Part shown: piece after piece, positions 7,362 through 16,134 of the stretch
Position numbering within the stretch: the stretch's first letter is position 1
Layout: each line of letters begins with the position of its first letter
NCBI GenBank assembly: GCA_049792875.1
Contig: JBARBI010000068.1
Location: forward strand, 1 to 64,000
Origin: Sulfotelmatobacter sp049792875
GTDB lineage: Bacteria > Acidobacteriota > Terriglobia > Terriglobales > Acidobacteriaceae
Direction: 5' to 3'
DNA length: 64,000 bases
Position numbers and translations under genes: made by a program
Notes under the pieces: model-generated
Databases searched by the model: none
Told to the model about the DNA's origin: nothing
What the model saw: the letters and a program-made list of their open reading frames with translations, nothing else

Positions 7362-8558
7362 TTACCGCCATTCGGTCACGCCGAGAGTGCCCCGGGCCGC
7401 CGCTACCACCTTGTCGGCCGCGTCCTTCATGGTGTCCGTCACCAAGAAGTTGAATCCCGAGTTCATCAGGATCTTCTTCCCCTCGTCGACGTTGGTTCCC
7501 TCCAGCCGCAACACGATCGGCAACTTGATGTTCGTTTTCCGCGCCGCTTCGACCACGCCGGTGGCCAGCGTATCGACGCGCAGGATCCCACCGAAAATGT
7601 TGATCAGCACTGCTTTCACGTTCTTGTCGCTCAACAGGATTTCGAAGGCGTGCGCCACTTGCTCGGAACTCGCGCCCCCGCCCACGTCGAGGAAGTTTGC
7701 CGGCATGCCGCCGGCATATTTGATGATGTCCATGGTCGCCATCGCGAGGCCCGCGCCATTGACCATGCAACCGACGTTGCCGTCGAGTTTGATGTAGTTC
7801 AAGCTGTACTTCGACGCCTCCACTTCCAGAGGATCTTCTTCCGTAATGTCGCGCAACTCCCGCAGATCGGCATGGCGAAACAACGCGTTGTCGTCGAAAT
7901 TGATCTTGGCGTCGAGCGCGAATAACCGCCCATCCGTGGTCGTGATGAAGGGATTGATCTCGAGCAGCGACCCATCGGTGTCGAGGAAAGCCCGGTAGAG
8001 ACTGGTTAGAAACTGGACAGCAGGATTAATCTGCTGCGCCTTCAGTCCCAGTGTGAATGCGATCTTCCTCGCCTGGAATGCTTCCAGCCCCATGCCCGGG
8101 TCGATGTGCTGTTTCAGAATCGCGTCCGGATTCTCCGCCGCGACCTGTTCAATCTCCATTCCGCCCGCAGCCGACGCCATGAATACCGGTTTACCTTCGG
8201 CGCGGTCCACCAGAATGCCCAGGTACAGTTCTTTCTCGATGGGCAACGTCTCTTCGATCAGCAACCGGCGCACGATGCGGCCTTCTGGGCCCGTCTGATG
8301 CGTCACCAACTTCATGCCCAGCATCTTGGACGCGAGTTCGCCGGCCTCGTTCACCGACTTGGCGATCTTCACGCCTCCGCCCTTGCCGCGCCCGCCGGCA
8401 TGGATTTGCGCCTTGACGACCACTCCGTTCGCGCCCGAATTGAATAATTCCCTGGCGACAGCCTCGGCCTCATCCTGCGAAGCGGCCATCGCCCCACGCG
8501 GCACAGTTACACCGTACTTCTTGAGAATTGCCTTTGCCTGATACTCATGGATTTTCAT
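7362..8558 (-). CDS. sucC: succinyl-CoA synthetase subunit beta
   Basis: 398 residues from ATG at 8558 (MKIHEYQAKAILKKYGVTVP), the classical SucC start. The frame runs further upstream into repeat DNA, but that part has no family similarity. An N-terminal ATP-grasp domain (VVVKAQIHAGGRGKGGGVK) is followed by the C-terminal ligase/CoA-binding part (NIFGGILRVDTLATGVVEA, VLRLEGTNVDEGKKIL). It forms the TCA enzyme with SucD just downstream. The ribosome-binding site is weak (GCGAGC). Confidence 0.97.
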   Translation of the reverse strand: MKIHEYQAKAILKKYGVTVPRGAMAASQDEAEAVARELFNSGANGVVVKAQIHAGGRGKGGGVKIAKSVNEAGELASKMLGMKLVTHQTGPEGRIVRRLLIEETLPIEKELYLGILVDRAEGKPVFMASAAGGMEIEQVAAENPDAILKQHIDPGMGLEAFQARKIAFTLGLKAQQINPAVQFLTSLYRAFLDTDGSLLEINPFITTTDGRLFALDAKINFDDNALFRHADLRELRDITEEDPLEVEASKYSLNYIKLDGNVGCMVNGAGLAMATMDIIKYAGGMPANFLDVGGGASSEQVAHAFEILLSDKNVKAVLINIFGGILRVDTLATGVVEAARKTNIKLPIVLRLEGTNVDEGKKILMNSGFNFLVTDTMKDAADKVVAAARGTLGVTEWR

Positions 8559-8710
8559 AAATGAAGCTCGCCTGTTAAAAATCGGAAGGACCCTGCTTGC
8601 GGCAACGCGCTGCGGGCAGCAAACCTTCAATTCTATAGAGGCCAAGGAATTAGGGCAAACCTTGCTGGGGTGATGGGGTGATTTTCCTCGCCTGGTTCCC
8701 ATAATTCCCA

Positions 8711-8758
8711 TGCGGGGACAGCCACCCTCGGCTGTCCGTCGAGCGCGGCTCGACAGCC
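8711..8758. repeat. paired-hairpin palindromic repeat (GGACAGCC family)
   Basis: Two adjacent hairpins: GGACAGCC/GGCTGTCC (8716-8723 with 8730-8737) and, directly after, GTCGAGC/GCTCGAC (8738-8744 with 8748-8754). Related copies are near 42755, 49750, 55213 and 57228. Here it lies upstream of sucC and of the divergent MOSC gene. Confidence 0.8.
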
Positions 8759-8888
8759 CTCGAGACAGAACCGGCCTGTTCCGAACTCTGCGACTTTCCC
8801 CGCGCCTCCGACATCCAAACGATTGCCCGCGAGATCACCCGGACGAGCACTCACTCGGACGTCGAATCATCAGGAGGCTGCTGCCACC

Positions 8889-9542
8889 GTGAAACTCATT
8901 TCCCTAAATGTCGCGCGTCCGCGGCTTACCGTGTACAAGGGACAGACCATCACCACCGGAATCTTCAAGCAGCCCGTATCCGGTCCAATCCAGTTGCGCA
9001 CGTTGAACCTCGACGGCGACCGTCAGGCCGATCTCACCGTCCACGGCGGCCCTTTCAAAGCGGTTTACGCCTATCCCTCCGAACATTACCCATTCTGGCG
9101 GCACGAGTTGCCCGGCGTCGATCTACCCTGGGGGATGTTTGGCGAGAACTTCACGACCGCGGGTCTTGCGGAAGACGACCTTCACATCGGAGACCGCTTT
9201 CAGATTGGTTCCTCGATCGTGATGGTCCGCCAGCCGCGCGTCCCATGTTACAAGTTGGCTGCCAGGTTCCAGCGGGACGACCTTGTGGAGCGCTTCCTGC
9301 TTAGCGGCCGCAGTGGCTTTTATTTCTCAGTCGAGCAGGAAGGGTCGGTGGCAGACGGCGACGGGTTCGAGTTGCTCCAGCGGAACCCTGGGGGGATCAC
9401 GATCTCCGAGATGAACCGGCTCTTTGTCCGCGATAAATACAATCACGATCTGCTCCGCAAAGCCATCCAGTCCGGAGCTCTGCCGGAAGACTGGCGCGAA
9501 TATTTTTCGGAAAGATTGAACCGGCCTGCGGTTGCGACATAG
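8889..9542 (+). CDS. MOSC domain-containing protein (YiiM-like)
   Basis: 217 residues from GTG at 8889, preceded by AGGAGG eleven bases upstream; the frame continues further upstream without family similarity. The MOSC (molybdenum cofactor sulfurase C-terminal) core is clear: LDGDRQADLTVHGGPFKAVY, WGMFGENFTTAGL, then the conserved Cys in PRVPCYKLAARF, and the 3-alpha C-terminal extension of the YiiM/YuaD family (MNRLFVRDKYNHDLLRKAI). Such proteins handle molybdenum-cofactor-related sulfur or reduce N-hydroxylated compounds. The exact substrate here is unknown. It is followed by trpD on the same strand. Confidence 0.88.
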   Translation: MKLISLNVARPRLTVYKGQTITTGIFKQPVSGPIQLRTLNLDGDRQADLTVHGGPFKAVYAYPSEHYPFWRHELPGVDLPWGMFGENFTTAGLAEDDLHIGDRFQIGSSIVMVRQPRVPCYKLAARFQRDDLVERFLLSGRSGFYFSVEQEGSVADGDGFELLQRNPGGITISEMNRLFVRDKYNHDLLRKAIQSGALPEDWREYFSERLNRPAVAT

Positions 9543-9597
9543 TTCCTGGCAGGATCGCGGCGAGGTCCATTCATGCCGTACAATGCGGCCTGACCCC

Positions 9598-10662
9598 ATG
9601 ATCCTCGACGCCCTCCATCGCATCGCGAACCACGGCCAATCGCTCGCACGCGCCGAGGCTCGCGAAGTGATGTCCGAAGTGCTGGGGGGCAAATGCACCG
9701 ACGCGCAGATCGCCGCTCTGCTCATTGCCCTGCGCATGAAGGGCGAGACGGTCGAAGAGATCGTCGGCTTCGCCGAGGCGATCCGTGCCGCCGCAGCCCC
9801 ATTGCCGATTCGCGGCGCCGACGCCCTGGCGGTCAGCGGCACCGGTCGCGACGCTCTTGCCGAGGAATCCCTGGTCGATACCAGCGGCACTGGCGGCGAT
9901 GCCAGCGGCACCTTCAATATCTCCACCGCGACCGCCCTCGTGACGGCCGGAGCCGGAGTCCGCGTCGCCAAGCACGGCAATCGCAGCATCAGTTCCAAGT
10001 GCGGATCGGCCGACGTGGTTGAAGCCCTGGGCATTAACATCCAGCTATCACCAGAATGTGCTGCCCAATGCCTGCGCGAAGTCGGCATCTGCTTCTTGTT
10101 TGCCCCGAATCTGCATCCCGCCATGAAGCAGGTCCAAGGAGTGCGTCGCGAACTGCGGATGCGCACCATGTTCAACCTGCTCGGTCCACTGACCAACCCC
10201 GCGCGAGCATCCGGCCAGGTCGTGGGCGTGTACTCTCTGGACCTGGTCGAGAAACTGGCCGAAGCGCTCAGCATGCTGGGCTTGCATCGGGCACTGGTCG
10301 TCCATGGGCTCGACGGCCTTGACGAAATCACGATCACCGGCACCACGCGCGTGGCAGAAGCCCGCGAGGGTTCGGTGCGATCCTACGAAGTGGAGCCCGA
10401 AGAGTTCAGCATGGCGCGCGCCACGTTGCAGGAAATTGCGGGAGGCGATGCCGCGGAGAACGCCGCCATCATCCGTGCTGTCCTCGGTGGCGAGAAGTCG
10501 CCGCGGCGCGACGTGGTCCTCCTCAACGCAGCTGCGGCGCTGGTCGCGGCCGGAAGAGGCGATCGCATAGCCGACGCGATCCCTCTCGCGGTCCAATCAA
10601 TCGACTCCGGCGCAGCCGCAGGGAAACTGGCCGCTCTCGCGCGCTTCACGTCAGCCAGTTGA
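9598..10662 (+). CDS. trpD: anthranilate phosphoribosyltransferase
   Basis: TrpD joins anthranilate to PRPP in tryptophan synthesis. The 354-residue product from ATG 9598 (MILDALHRIANHGQSL) has the PRPP/Mg loop DTSGTGGDASGTFNISTATA, the anthranilate site KHGNRSISSKCGSADVVEAL, and the FNLLGPLTNPA block. An in-frame ATG at 9583 would add five residues, and the frame runs still further upstream. A short extra segment lies just before the GTGGD loop. No other trp genes are adjacent, so the pathway is scattered in this genome or the gene is transcribed with the MOSC gene 55 bp upstream. Confidence 0.95.
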   Translation: MILDALHRIANHGQSLARAEAREVMSEVLGGKCTDAQIAALLIALRMKGETVEEIVGFAEAIRAAAAPLPIRGADALAVSGTGRDALAEESLVDTSGTGGDASGTFNISTATALVTAGAGVRVAKHGNRSISSKCGSADVVEALGINIQLSPECAAQCLREVGICFLFAPNLHPAMKQVQGVRRELRMRTMFNLLGPLTNPARASGQVVGVYSLDLVEKLAEALSMLGLHRALVVHGLDGLDEITITGTTRVAEAREGSVRSYEVEPEEFSMARATLQEIAGGDAAENAAIIRAVLGGEKSPRRDVVLLNAAAALVAAGRGDRIADAIPLAVQSIDSGAAAGKLAALARFTSAS

Positions 10663-10677
10663 TTCCCCAAGGCGCTC

Positions 10678-10710
10678 TTGTCATCCTGAGCGAAGCGAAG
10701 GACCTCTGCA
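10678..10710. repeat. dispersed TCATCCTGAGCGAAGCGAAGGACC repeat, single arm
   Basis: One arm of a repeat seen several times in this window, here just after the trpD stop and between convergent genes. At 14865, 22010, 24861 and 26449 the same sequence forms inverted pairs. Confidence 0.7.
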
Positions 10711-10739
10711 CTCTCCCGCGGTGCCCGTGACGCTTGGTC

Positions 10740-12170
10740 CTACGTCACTTCCACCTTCTCCAGGTACTGCCCCACCTGAACATTCCACCCGAGCTCCTTC
10801 TTCATCAGATCGCGCAACTGCGCCGAAGCGTCGGGCTCCCCGTGCACCAGATACGTCGTCGCCGGCTGGTTCTGGAATGTGTGCAGCCACTCCAGCAACT
10901 CCGGCGGATCGGCGTGGTCGCTGAACTGCTCCAGCGCCGCAATCTGGGCGCGGATGGGAACGTAGTCGCCAAAAATCTTCACTTCGTCGGACTGGCTCTT
11001 GATCTGAAAACCGCGCGTCCCTGGCGCCTGAAAGCCGATGAAAAGCACCAGGTTTCTCGGGTCGGGCAGCCTCTGCGCCAGGTGATGCAGAATGCGTCCA
11101 CCCGTCACCATGCCGCTTGAGGAGATGATGACGGCCGGCATCACTGCTCCGTTGATCTGCTTGGATTCTTCCGGAGTGGATGCAAACGTGAAGCCCGGCC
11201 ACCGCAGTGGTGAGCCATACTTCCGGATCATTTCGCGAGTCTCGGCGCTGTACTCTTCGTCGTGCTTCAGGAAAATCTCGACCGCCTTAATGGCCATAGG
11301 GCTATCGCAAAAAACGGGTAACCGCGGAATCTGCCCCGACTCAATCAAATGCTTGAGGATGAAAACAAATTTCTGCGTGCGTTCGATCGCAAATGCAGGA
11401 ACCACGACGCTGCCGCCGCGATTGACCGCTGCCGTAATGAGGCCCGCGAGTTCCGGCAATGGATCCTCTTTCGGATGCGTCCGGTTGCCGTAGGTCGATT
11501 CCATCACGACCAGGTCGGCAATCTCGCCTTCGGCGGGTCCGGAGTGCACCACTTTTCCCGGTGCGACTTTGTGATCGAGCACGCGCCCAATGTCGCCGGT
11601 GAACAACAATCGCCGCGTCTGCCCTGCCGTGTTAAGAGATATTTCCGCCATGCACGACCCCAGAATGTGCGCCGCCCGCACGAAACGAAACGAGAGTTCA
11701 GGCGAGAGCTTTACGTCCTCCCCGACGTGTACAGGCTCGAAGTACTGCAGCGAATTCTGTGCCTCGTCGAAGGTGTACAGCGGCAGGGCTGGATCGTGCT
11801 TCGACTTTTTCGTCTTGTTGTAGAAGCGGGCGTCTTCTTCCTGCAAGTGGCCTGAGTCGGGGAGAATGATTCCGCACAGGTCGATGGTCGGCGGTGTGGC
11901 GTAAATCGCTCCGCGGAATCCCTCTTTCACCAGGCGCGGAATCCATCCGCAATGGTCCAGGTGAGCGTGCGTCAGGATGATCGCTTCGATGTCTTTGGCG
12001 GGAACCGGCGTGTCGCGCCAATTGCGCTCGCGCCATTCCTTCGGGCCCTGAAACAGCCCGCAATCGATGAGGACCTGGAAGCCGTTCTTTCCCGATGGAT
12101 CTCCCGTGTTGATCAGATGTTTCGATCCGGTGACGGTGCCAGCGGCGCCTAAAAACTGGATGTAGGCCAA
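10740..12170 (-). CDS. MBL-fold beta-CASP RNase/metallohydrolase
   Basis: 476-residue metallo-beta-lactamase-fold protein of the beta-CASP (RNA-processing, CPSF/YsgG-like) branch. The zinc motif H-x-H-x-D-H is present (ILTHAHLDHCGW), then further ligands (AAHILGSCMAEI, FTGDIGR), the beta-CASP insert with PAFAIERTQKFVFIL, and C-terminal motifs SSSGMVTGGRILHHLA and FSDHADPPELLEWL and YLVHGE. Homologues are exo- or endoribonucleases that process RNA 3' ends in archaea and many bacteria. There is no KH domain. It stands alone, convergent with trpD. Confidence 0.9.
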   Translation of the reverse strand: MAYIQFLGAAGTVTGSKHLINTGDPSGKNGFQVLIDCGLFQGPKEWRERNWRDTPVPAKDIEAIILTHAHLDHCGWIPRLVKEGFRGAIYATPPTIDLCGIILPDSGHLQEEDARFYNKTKKSKHDPALPLYTFDEAQNSLQYFEPVHVGEDVKLSPELSFRFVRAAHILGSCMAEISLNTAGQTRRLLFTGDIGRVLDHKVAPGKVVHSGPAEGEIADLVVMESTYGNRTHPKEDPLPELAGLITAAVNRGGSVVVPAFAIERTQKFVFILKHLIESGQIPRLPVFCDSPMAIKAVEIFLKHDEEYSAETREMIRKYGSPLRWPGFTFASTPEESKQINGAVMPAVIISSSGMVTGGRILHHLAQRLPDPRNLVLFIGFQAPGTRGFQIKSQSDEVKIFGDYVPIRAQIAALEQFSDHADPPELLEWLHTFQNQPATTYLVHGEPDASAQLRDLMKKELGWNVQVGQYLEKVEVT

Positions 12171-12339
12171 ATATTCCTCCCGGACTGAAGATCAAGCTAC
12201 CACGGAGGCACGGAGGAAGAAAAAGCCAGGAAAGCAGGGGTCGAAGAACGATCAGCTGAAACTACCGGAATCAATCCACGGAACGGGTTTGCACCTTTCC
12301 GTTCTTCCTCCGTGTCTCCGTGCCTCCGTCCGTGAATTC

Positions 12340-14067
12340 TCATTGTGCTTCTTGCGTGACCTTGAACACGTTGTTCGCCATGTCGCTCTCAGGCACACTT
12401 CCGTCGTTGACCACAACTTCCTGCGGTGCCGCCGGAACCTCCACCCGGATCACACCCTTACTTTTCCCGCGTACTTCGAGCCGCTTCGTGACATCTCCTC
12501 CGGAAAACTTCACCGTGATTGGGACCTCGGCTCCGGCAGCCCCCAGATTATCGAGGGTGATCGTGAGCATAAACGAGCCCGTCATGGTTTTTCGCGAGAA
12601 GGCCGACTCCACTTTGAAGTCCGGCAGCCCGCGATCACGATACACCCAATCGTCGAAGAACCACTCCAGGTCACGCTGCGTTTGCGCCGCGATCAACCGA
12701 GGCATGTACGACGGCTCTTTGTCCTGCTCCGGACGGTAGGCAGCGATGGCTTTCTTGAGCCCAGCCTCGCCGACCATGTCGCGCAGCATCCACCACACGT
12801 ACATCGCCTTGCTGCGATACAGTTCCTCGCTGGTCGTATTCACGAGAGATCGGTTCACGGCATCTTCAGATCGCGGCACAGTGGTTGTTGCTTCGATATC
12901 GCCGAACGCAGACCGGTGCAGTCCCATGTACTCTAGCGCCGCCGGACGTCCCTTCTCGCGTTCGACGTAAAGTGCCTGTGCGAAGTGTGCGAGCCCTTCT
13001 TCGATCCACGGACGGGATGATGAAAACGCCGCGTGTGTAAGTTGATGAGCGGCCGCCAAGCCAGCCTGCTTGGAATTGTCGCTGGAGATCGGCGTCAGCA
13101 ACAGCGCACCGCTCTCGAATGCAGCCGCCTTAGGATCGGCGAGGTCGGCGGTTTGCGCTCTTTGGCCGAGCGTTCCGAACCAATCGGTCACCAGAGGGGC
13201 GACCTTCTCCGTGGCCTCCGCATGGTTCACCGCGGACGCGTCATGTCCACGCAGGTAATGGACCACTACACTTGGACGTTCCACGATCTGATAGTTTGCG
13301 GCCAGAAAAAGGGGCGCGATCAAACCCAGAGGTTGATAAGTGCAATCGGCGTCGTAGACAGAAGACATGCCCATTTGTTCGTACATCAGTTTGCACGACG
13401 CCTCGTTGACAAGGAGTTCTTGCAACTGACCATCGTCTCTGAATGCTCTGATATCCACGTGCATCTTCGATGCTGACTGTCGCGCCTTCCACCGGCCCAG
13501 AACCTCAAACAAACTGTTGCCTTCCGAAAGATTCGCGACCTCGGTCGCGATCGGATACCACGCTACGTAGCCCACTCCGCGCACCGCGGTGAAGCCGGGA
13601 CTGATCTGGTCCCAGTCCGTGCTGCTCGCGGCTTCCTCGGGCGTGCCAATGCGAGTCAGCCTCGTCGCGTCCAGCAGGATGACGCCTTCATACGCAATCT
13701 CCAGTTCGACGGTCCCATTAGGCGCGACCGCTTGCAGCAAAGTGACGACGGCCTCTGAAAGGCCGCCGGTGTGGTCGATGTCAGACGCGTAGGGCTGAGC
13801 CACGAATTGTACCGCCTTGTCGCCTGCCTTCACCGATCGCCAAGCGAGCGACGAAGAGATCTGCAGCACGGCCACCTTCTGCGGAGTTTGTGAGTCGTTC
13901 CGCAGCGTAATTGTGCCGCGGACCCCGAGCCGATGTTGTTCCGGCTCTACCTGAACCTTCAGGTCGTAATTCGTGAAAGTGAACGCCTCGCGGTCGAGGG
14001 CGAGAGCGTTCACGGCCGAGGCAGAAAGCAGCAACAGCAGACCAAGCTGGATGAAACGAAACCTCAT
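12340..14067 (-). CDS. M1-family peptidase-like protein with altered active site
   Basis: 575-residue exported protein: signal peptide (RFIQLGLLLLLSASAVNALA), an N-terminal beta domain, and a gluzincin-like domain. The expected HExxH-x18-E zinc motif appears as HQLTH (coding CAT CAA CTT ACA CAC) followed by the third ligand in WIEEGLAHFAQAL. The zinc ligands are therefore kept but the catalytic Glu is Gln, so hydrolysis is probably lost or weak. The C-terminal part (DLEWFFDDWVYRDRGLPDFK then a beta domain) is typical of acidobacterial M1-like proteins. The ATG overlaps the rlmB stop by four bases (ATGA), so it is coupled to rlmB. It may serve as a binding or scaffold protein. Confidence 0.8.
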   Translation of the reverse strand: MRFRFIQLGLLLLLSASAVNALALDREAFTFTNYDLKVQVEPEQHRLGVRGTITLRNDSQTPQKVAVLQISSSLAWRSVKAGDKAVQFVAQPYASDIDHTGGLSEAVVTLLQAVAPNGTVELEIAYEGVILLDATRLTRIGTPEEAASSTDWDQISPGFTAVRGVGYVAWYPIATEVANLSEGNSLFEVLGRWKARQSASKMHVDIRAFRDDGQLQELLVNEASCKLMYEQMGMSSVYDADCTYQPLGLIAPLFLAANYQIVERPSVVVHYLRGHDASAVNHAEATEKVAPLVTDWFGTLGQRAQTADLADPKAAAFESGALLLTPISSDNSKQAGLAAAHQLTHAAFSSSRPWIEEGLAHFAQALYVEREKGRPAALEYMGLHRSAFGDIEATTTVPRSEDAVNRSLVNTTSEELYRSKAMYVWWMLRDMVGEAGLKKAIAAYRPEQDKEPSYMPRLIAAQTQRDLEWFFDDWVYRDRGLPDFKVESAFSRKTMTGSFMLTITLDNLGAAGAEVPITVKFSGGDVTKRLEVRGKSKGVIRVEVPAAPQEVVVNDGSVPESDMANNVFKVTQEAQ

Positions 14068-14816
14068 TTTGTATCCGAGGATCCAGCGCGGGCGCGCCTC
14101 TGCCGCACGATCTCAAACAACACCACGGCCGCGGCCACGGAAACATTCAGCGACGGCACCTTGCCCAGCATCGGAATCGAAACCAGGAAGTCGCACTTCC
14201 GCTTTACCAGATCGTGCAGTCCCTTTCCTTCTCCGCCCAGAACCAGCGCGCAGTCCATGTTGTAATCGAGCTCGTCGTAGGTTTGTTTGCCGCGTTCGTC
14301 GAGACCAACGGTCCACACGTTGTGTTCCTTCAGTTCTTCCACGGTGCGCGCGATGTTGGTCACCTTGGCGATGGGCATATGCTCGCTCGCTCCGGCCGAA
14401 ACCTTCGTGACGGTACCGGTCACGCTCGCTGAGCGGCGCTCCGGAATCACGATGCCGTTTGCTCCCGCAGCATCGGCGGTGCGCAGGATCGCTCCCAGAT
14501 TGTGCGGATCCTCCACGCCATCGAGCACGACCAACAGCGAATATTCCGCGCGCTTGGCGGCAATGACATCTTCGAGATCGTTGTATTGCTTGGCCGACGT
14601 GACGGCCACAACGCCCTGATGCGCAGCATTGCCAGCCAAACGGTCGAGTTCAGTGCGCTCAAGGAAACGCACGGGCACGCTCAGTCGTCGACAATCTTCA
14701 ATGAGCCGCTGCAAACGGATGTCATGGCGCTCCTTGGCCATCCCCACCCACTCAAACGCCCGCCCGCGCGCCTTCAGCGCCTCGGTCACGGAGTTGATGC
14801 CATAGATGTAGTGCAT
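14064..14816 (-). CDS. rlmB: 23S rRNA (guanosine-2'-O-)-methyltransferase RlmB
   Basis: 250-residue SPOUT/TrmH-family methyltransferase. The N-terminal substrate-binding domain (YIYGINSVTEALKA, LAGNAAHQGVVAV) is followed by the knotted SAM-binding domain with motif 1 LDGVEDPHNLGAILRTADAA, motif 2 ALVLGGEGKGL, and motif 3 IPMLGKVPSLNVSVAAAV. RlmB methylates G2251 (E. coli numbering) in the peptidyl-transferase P loop. It is first in a two-gene unit with the M1-like protein. Confidence 0.95.
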   Translation of the reverse strand: MHYIYGINSVTEALKARGRAFEWVGMAKERHDIRLQRLIEDCRRLSVPVRFLERTELDRLAGNAAHQGVVAVTSAKQYNDLEDVIAAKRAEYSLLVVLDGVEDPHNLGAILRTADAAGANGIVIPERRSASVTGTVTKVSAGASEHMPIAKVTNIARTVEELKEHNVWTVGLDERGKQTYDELDYNMDCALVLGGEGKGLHDLVKRKCDFLVSIPMLGKVPSLNVSVAAAVVLFEIVRQRRARAGSSDTK

Positions 14817-14864
14817 GAGTATTCAGTGTACCGCGTAGAAGAGTTTCTCACTCGGAGTGTGAGT

Positions 14865-14959
14865 TGTCATTCAGAGCGGAGCGAAGAACCCGTGTACTGT
14901 GTTTGCAGCAACTCGCTGCGGGCAAATTGCAGAGGTCCTTCGCTTCACTCAGGATGACA
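14865..14959. repeat. inverted pair of the TCATCCTGA dispersed repeat
   Basis: TGTCATTCAGAGCGGAGCG at the left and CTTCACTCAGGATGACA at the right face each other, with the inner parts (AGAACCC, AGAGGTCC) also roughly complementary. It lies between rlmB and the peroxiredoxin gene and could fold into a long hairpin. Confidence 0.7.
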
Positions 14960-14988
14960 AGACTCGGAAGTGGGATTAAGACTAGCGA

Positions 14989-15681
14989 TTATGTTCCGGC
15001 CTGAAGAATTCCCACGATCTCTGCCGGCTCCGGCCGCTCCGTGTAATCCTCACTCGCCGACGCGTACAGAACCGTACTGTCGCGGTCGAGAATGTACGTC
15101 GCCGGAATGGGTAACTCCCAGCTTTCGTCGCCGTTGGTGAAAGGCAAGTTGACGAATGCTCGCCGGTAAACCGCTTCCTGCGGCGGCGGGACGCGGTAGG
15201 TGAGCCCAAACTGGCGCGCGACTTTATTGCCACGATCCGAGAGCAGCGGAAAGCGCAGCTTGTGCTGATCGTGCATGAAGAATGACTGCTTCACCGTCTG
15301 CGGTGAAATAGCGACAAGCGTCGCTCCGGCTTGCTCGATCTGCGGCAGGACAAGATTCATGGCCTCCATCTGCCCGACACAGAACGGACACCAGCGGCCG
15401 CGAATGAAACAGAGCACGCGGCGTCCTTTGGCGAGCAGATCGGAAGAAGAAATGATCTTGCCGTCGTGATCCGGGAGGTCGAACGCGGGGGCCGTGTCGC
15501 CCACGGAAAGGATGTTCGCAGCAAGATGCCGCTGCCTGAGATCAGCAACAGCCTGGGCGTGAATGGCCTGCGTCTCCGCCGGAACGTACTTGGCAATCAG
15601 ATCTCTGCGCTCAGCAAAGATTTCTTGCAACCGCCGCGAGTCAAGTCCTGGCTCCGATTCTTCGAGGGAGCGCCACTTCAT
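14989..15681 (-). CDS. peroxiredoxin (AhpC/TSA family)
   Basis: 230-residue thioredoxin-fold peroxiredoxin. A helical N-terminal extension is followed by GDTAPAFDLPDHDGKII and the peroxidatic site in FIRGRWCPFCVGQMEAM. The first Cys of the CPFC pair sits where the peroxidatic Cys is expected, although the usual P-x-x-x-T/S-x-x-C motif is altered to R-x-x-W-C, as in a distinct bacterial AhpC/TSA subgroup. It should reduce peroxides in the cytosol with a thiol donor. Its start overlaps the stop of the next upstream ORF by four bases (ATGA). Confidence 0.88.
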   Translation of the reverse strand: MKWRSLEESEPGLDSRRLQEIFAERRDLIAKYVPAETQAIHAQAVADLRQRHLAANILSVGDTAPAFDLPDHDGKIISSSDLLAKGRRVLCFIRGRWCPFCVGQMEAMNLVLPQIEQAGATLVAISPQTVKQSFFMHDQHKLRFPLLSDRGNKVARQFGLTYRVPPPQEAVYRRAFVNLPFTNGDESWELPIPATYILDRDSTVLYASASEDYTERPEPAEIVGILQAGT

Positions 15682-16055
15682 GACGTTAGCTGTTCACGCT
15701 GAGATTGTACAAGCGCGCCTTGGTCAGCTTCGCATACGATTGACACGTCGGGATAGCCAGGTTTAACGCGCACCACAAGGCTTCTTCCTCCCCTGAATCG
15801 TTCTACGTAAGCCGCCAACCAATCAGCCATCAAGAACGACTCTTCGTGAATGCCAGTGTACAGTTCGCCATCAATTCGATAGGAATAGACGATCTCCGCC
15901 TTTGGGCAACCCAGTCCAAGCGAACTCGTGGGCGGTGCAGTTATAGTGGCATTCGCAAGAGGCCACTCACCGGTGCCACAAACTCTCAGCCAATGTACGC
16001 CGGCGTTAAACCTATACGCGATAACCTTAAGCAGGTAATCAAATTGAGGTTCCAT
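15678..16055 (-). CDS. hypothetical protein, DUF3592-like pattern
   Basis: 125-residue protein of unknown function. The central pattern (AEIVYSYRIDGELYTGIHEE, later GRSLVVRVKPGYPDVSIV) resembles DUF3592-type beta domains that contain an inner Y-x-Y-x-v-x-G-x-x-Y strand pair and a terminal V-x-Y/K-P-x-x-P motif. There is no clear signal peptide or membrane segment. Its stop overlaps the peroxiredoxin start (ATGA), so both are likely translated together. Confidence 0.6.
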   Translation of the reverse strand: MEPQFDYLLKVIAYRFNAGVHWLRVCGTGEWPLANATITAPPTSSLGLGCPKAEIVYSYRIDGELYTGIHEESFLMADWLAAYVERFRGGRSLVVRVKPGYPDVSIVCEADQGALVQSQREQLTS

Positions 16056-16134
16056 GTGAACCGTAGGCTTTTCGCGACCGGCAGATCCCGCGAAGCAAGA
16101 ACACTCGGTGACCGATCACCCAATCACCAGCCCC

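Noticed and set aside
9327..10346. 339-codon minus-strand frame across the MOSC and trpD genes
   Set aside because: It is antisense to two well-supported genes and shows random composition.
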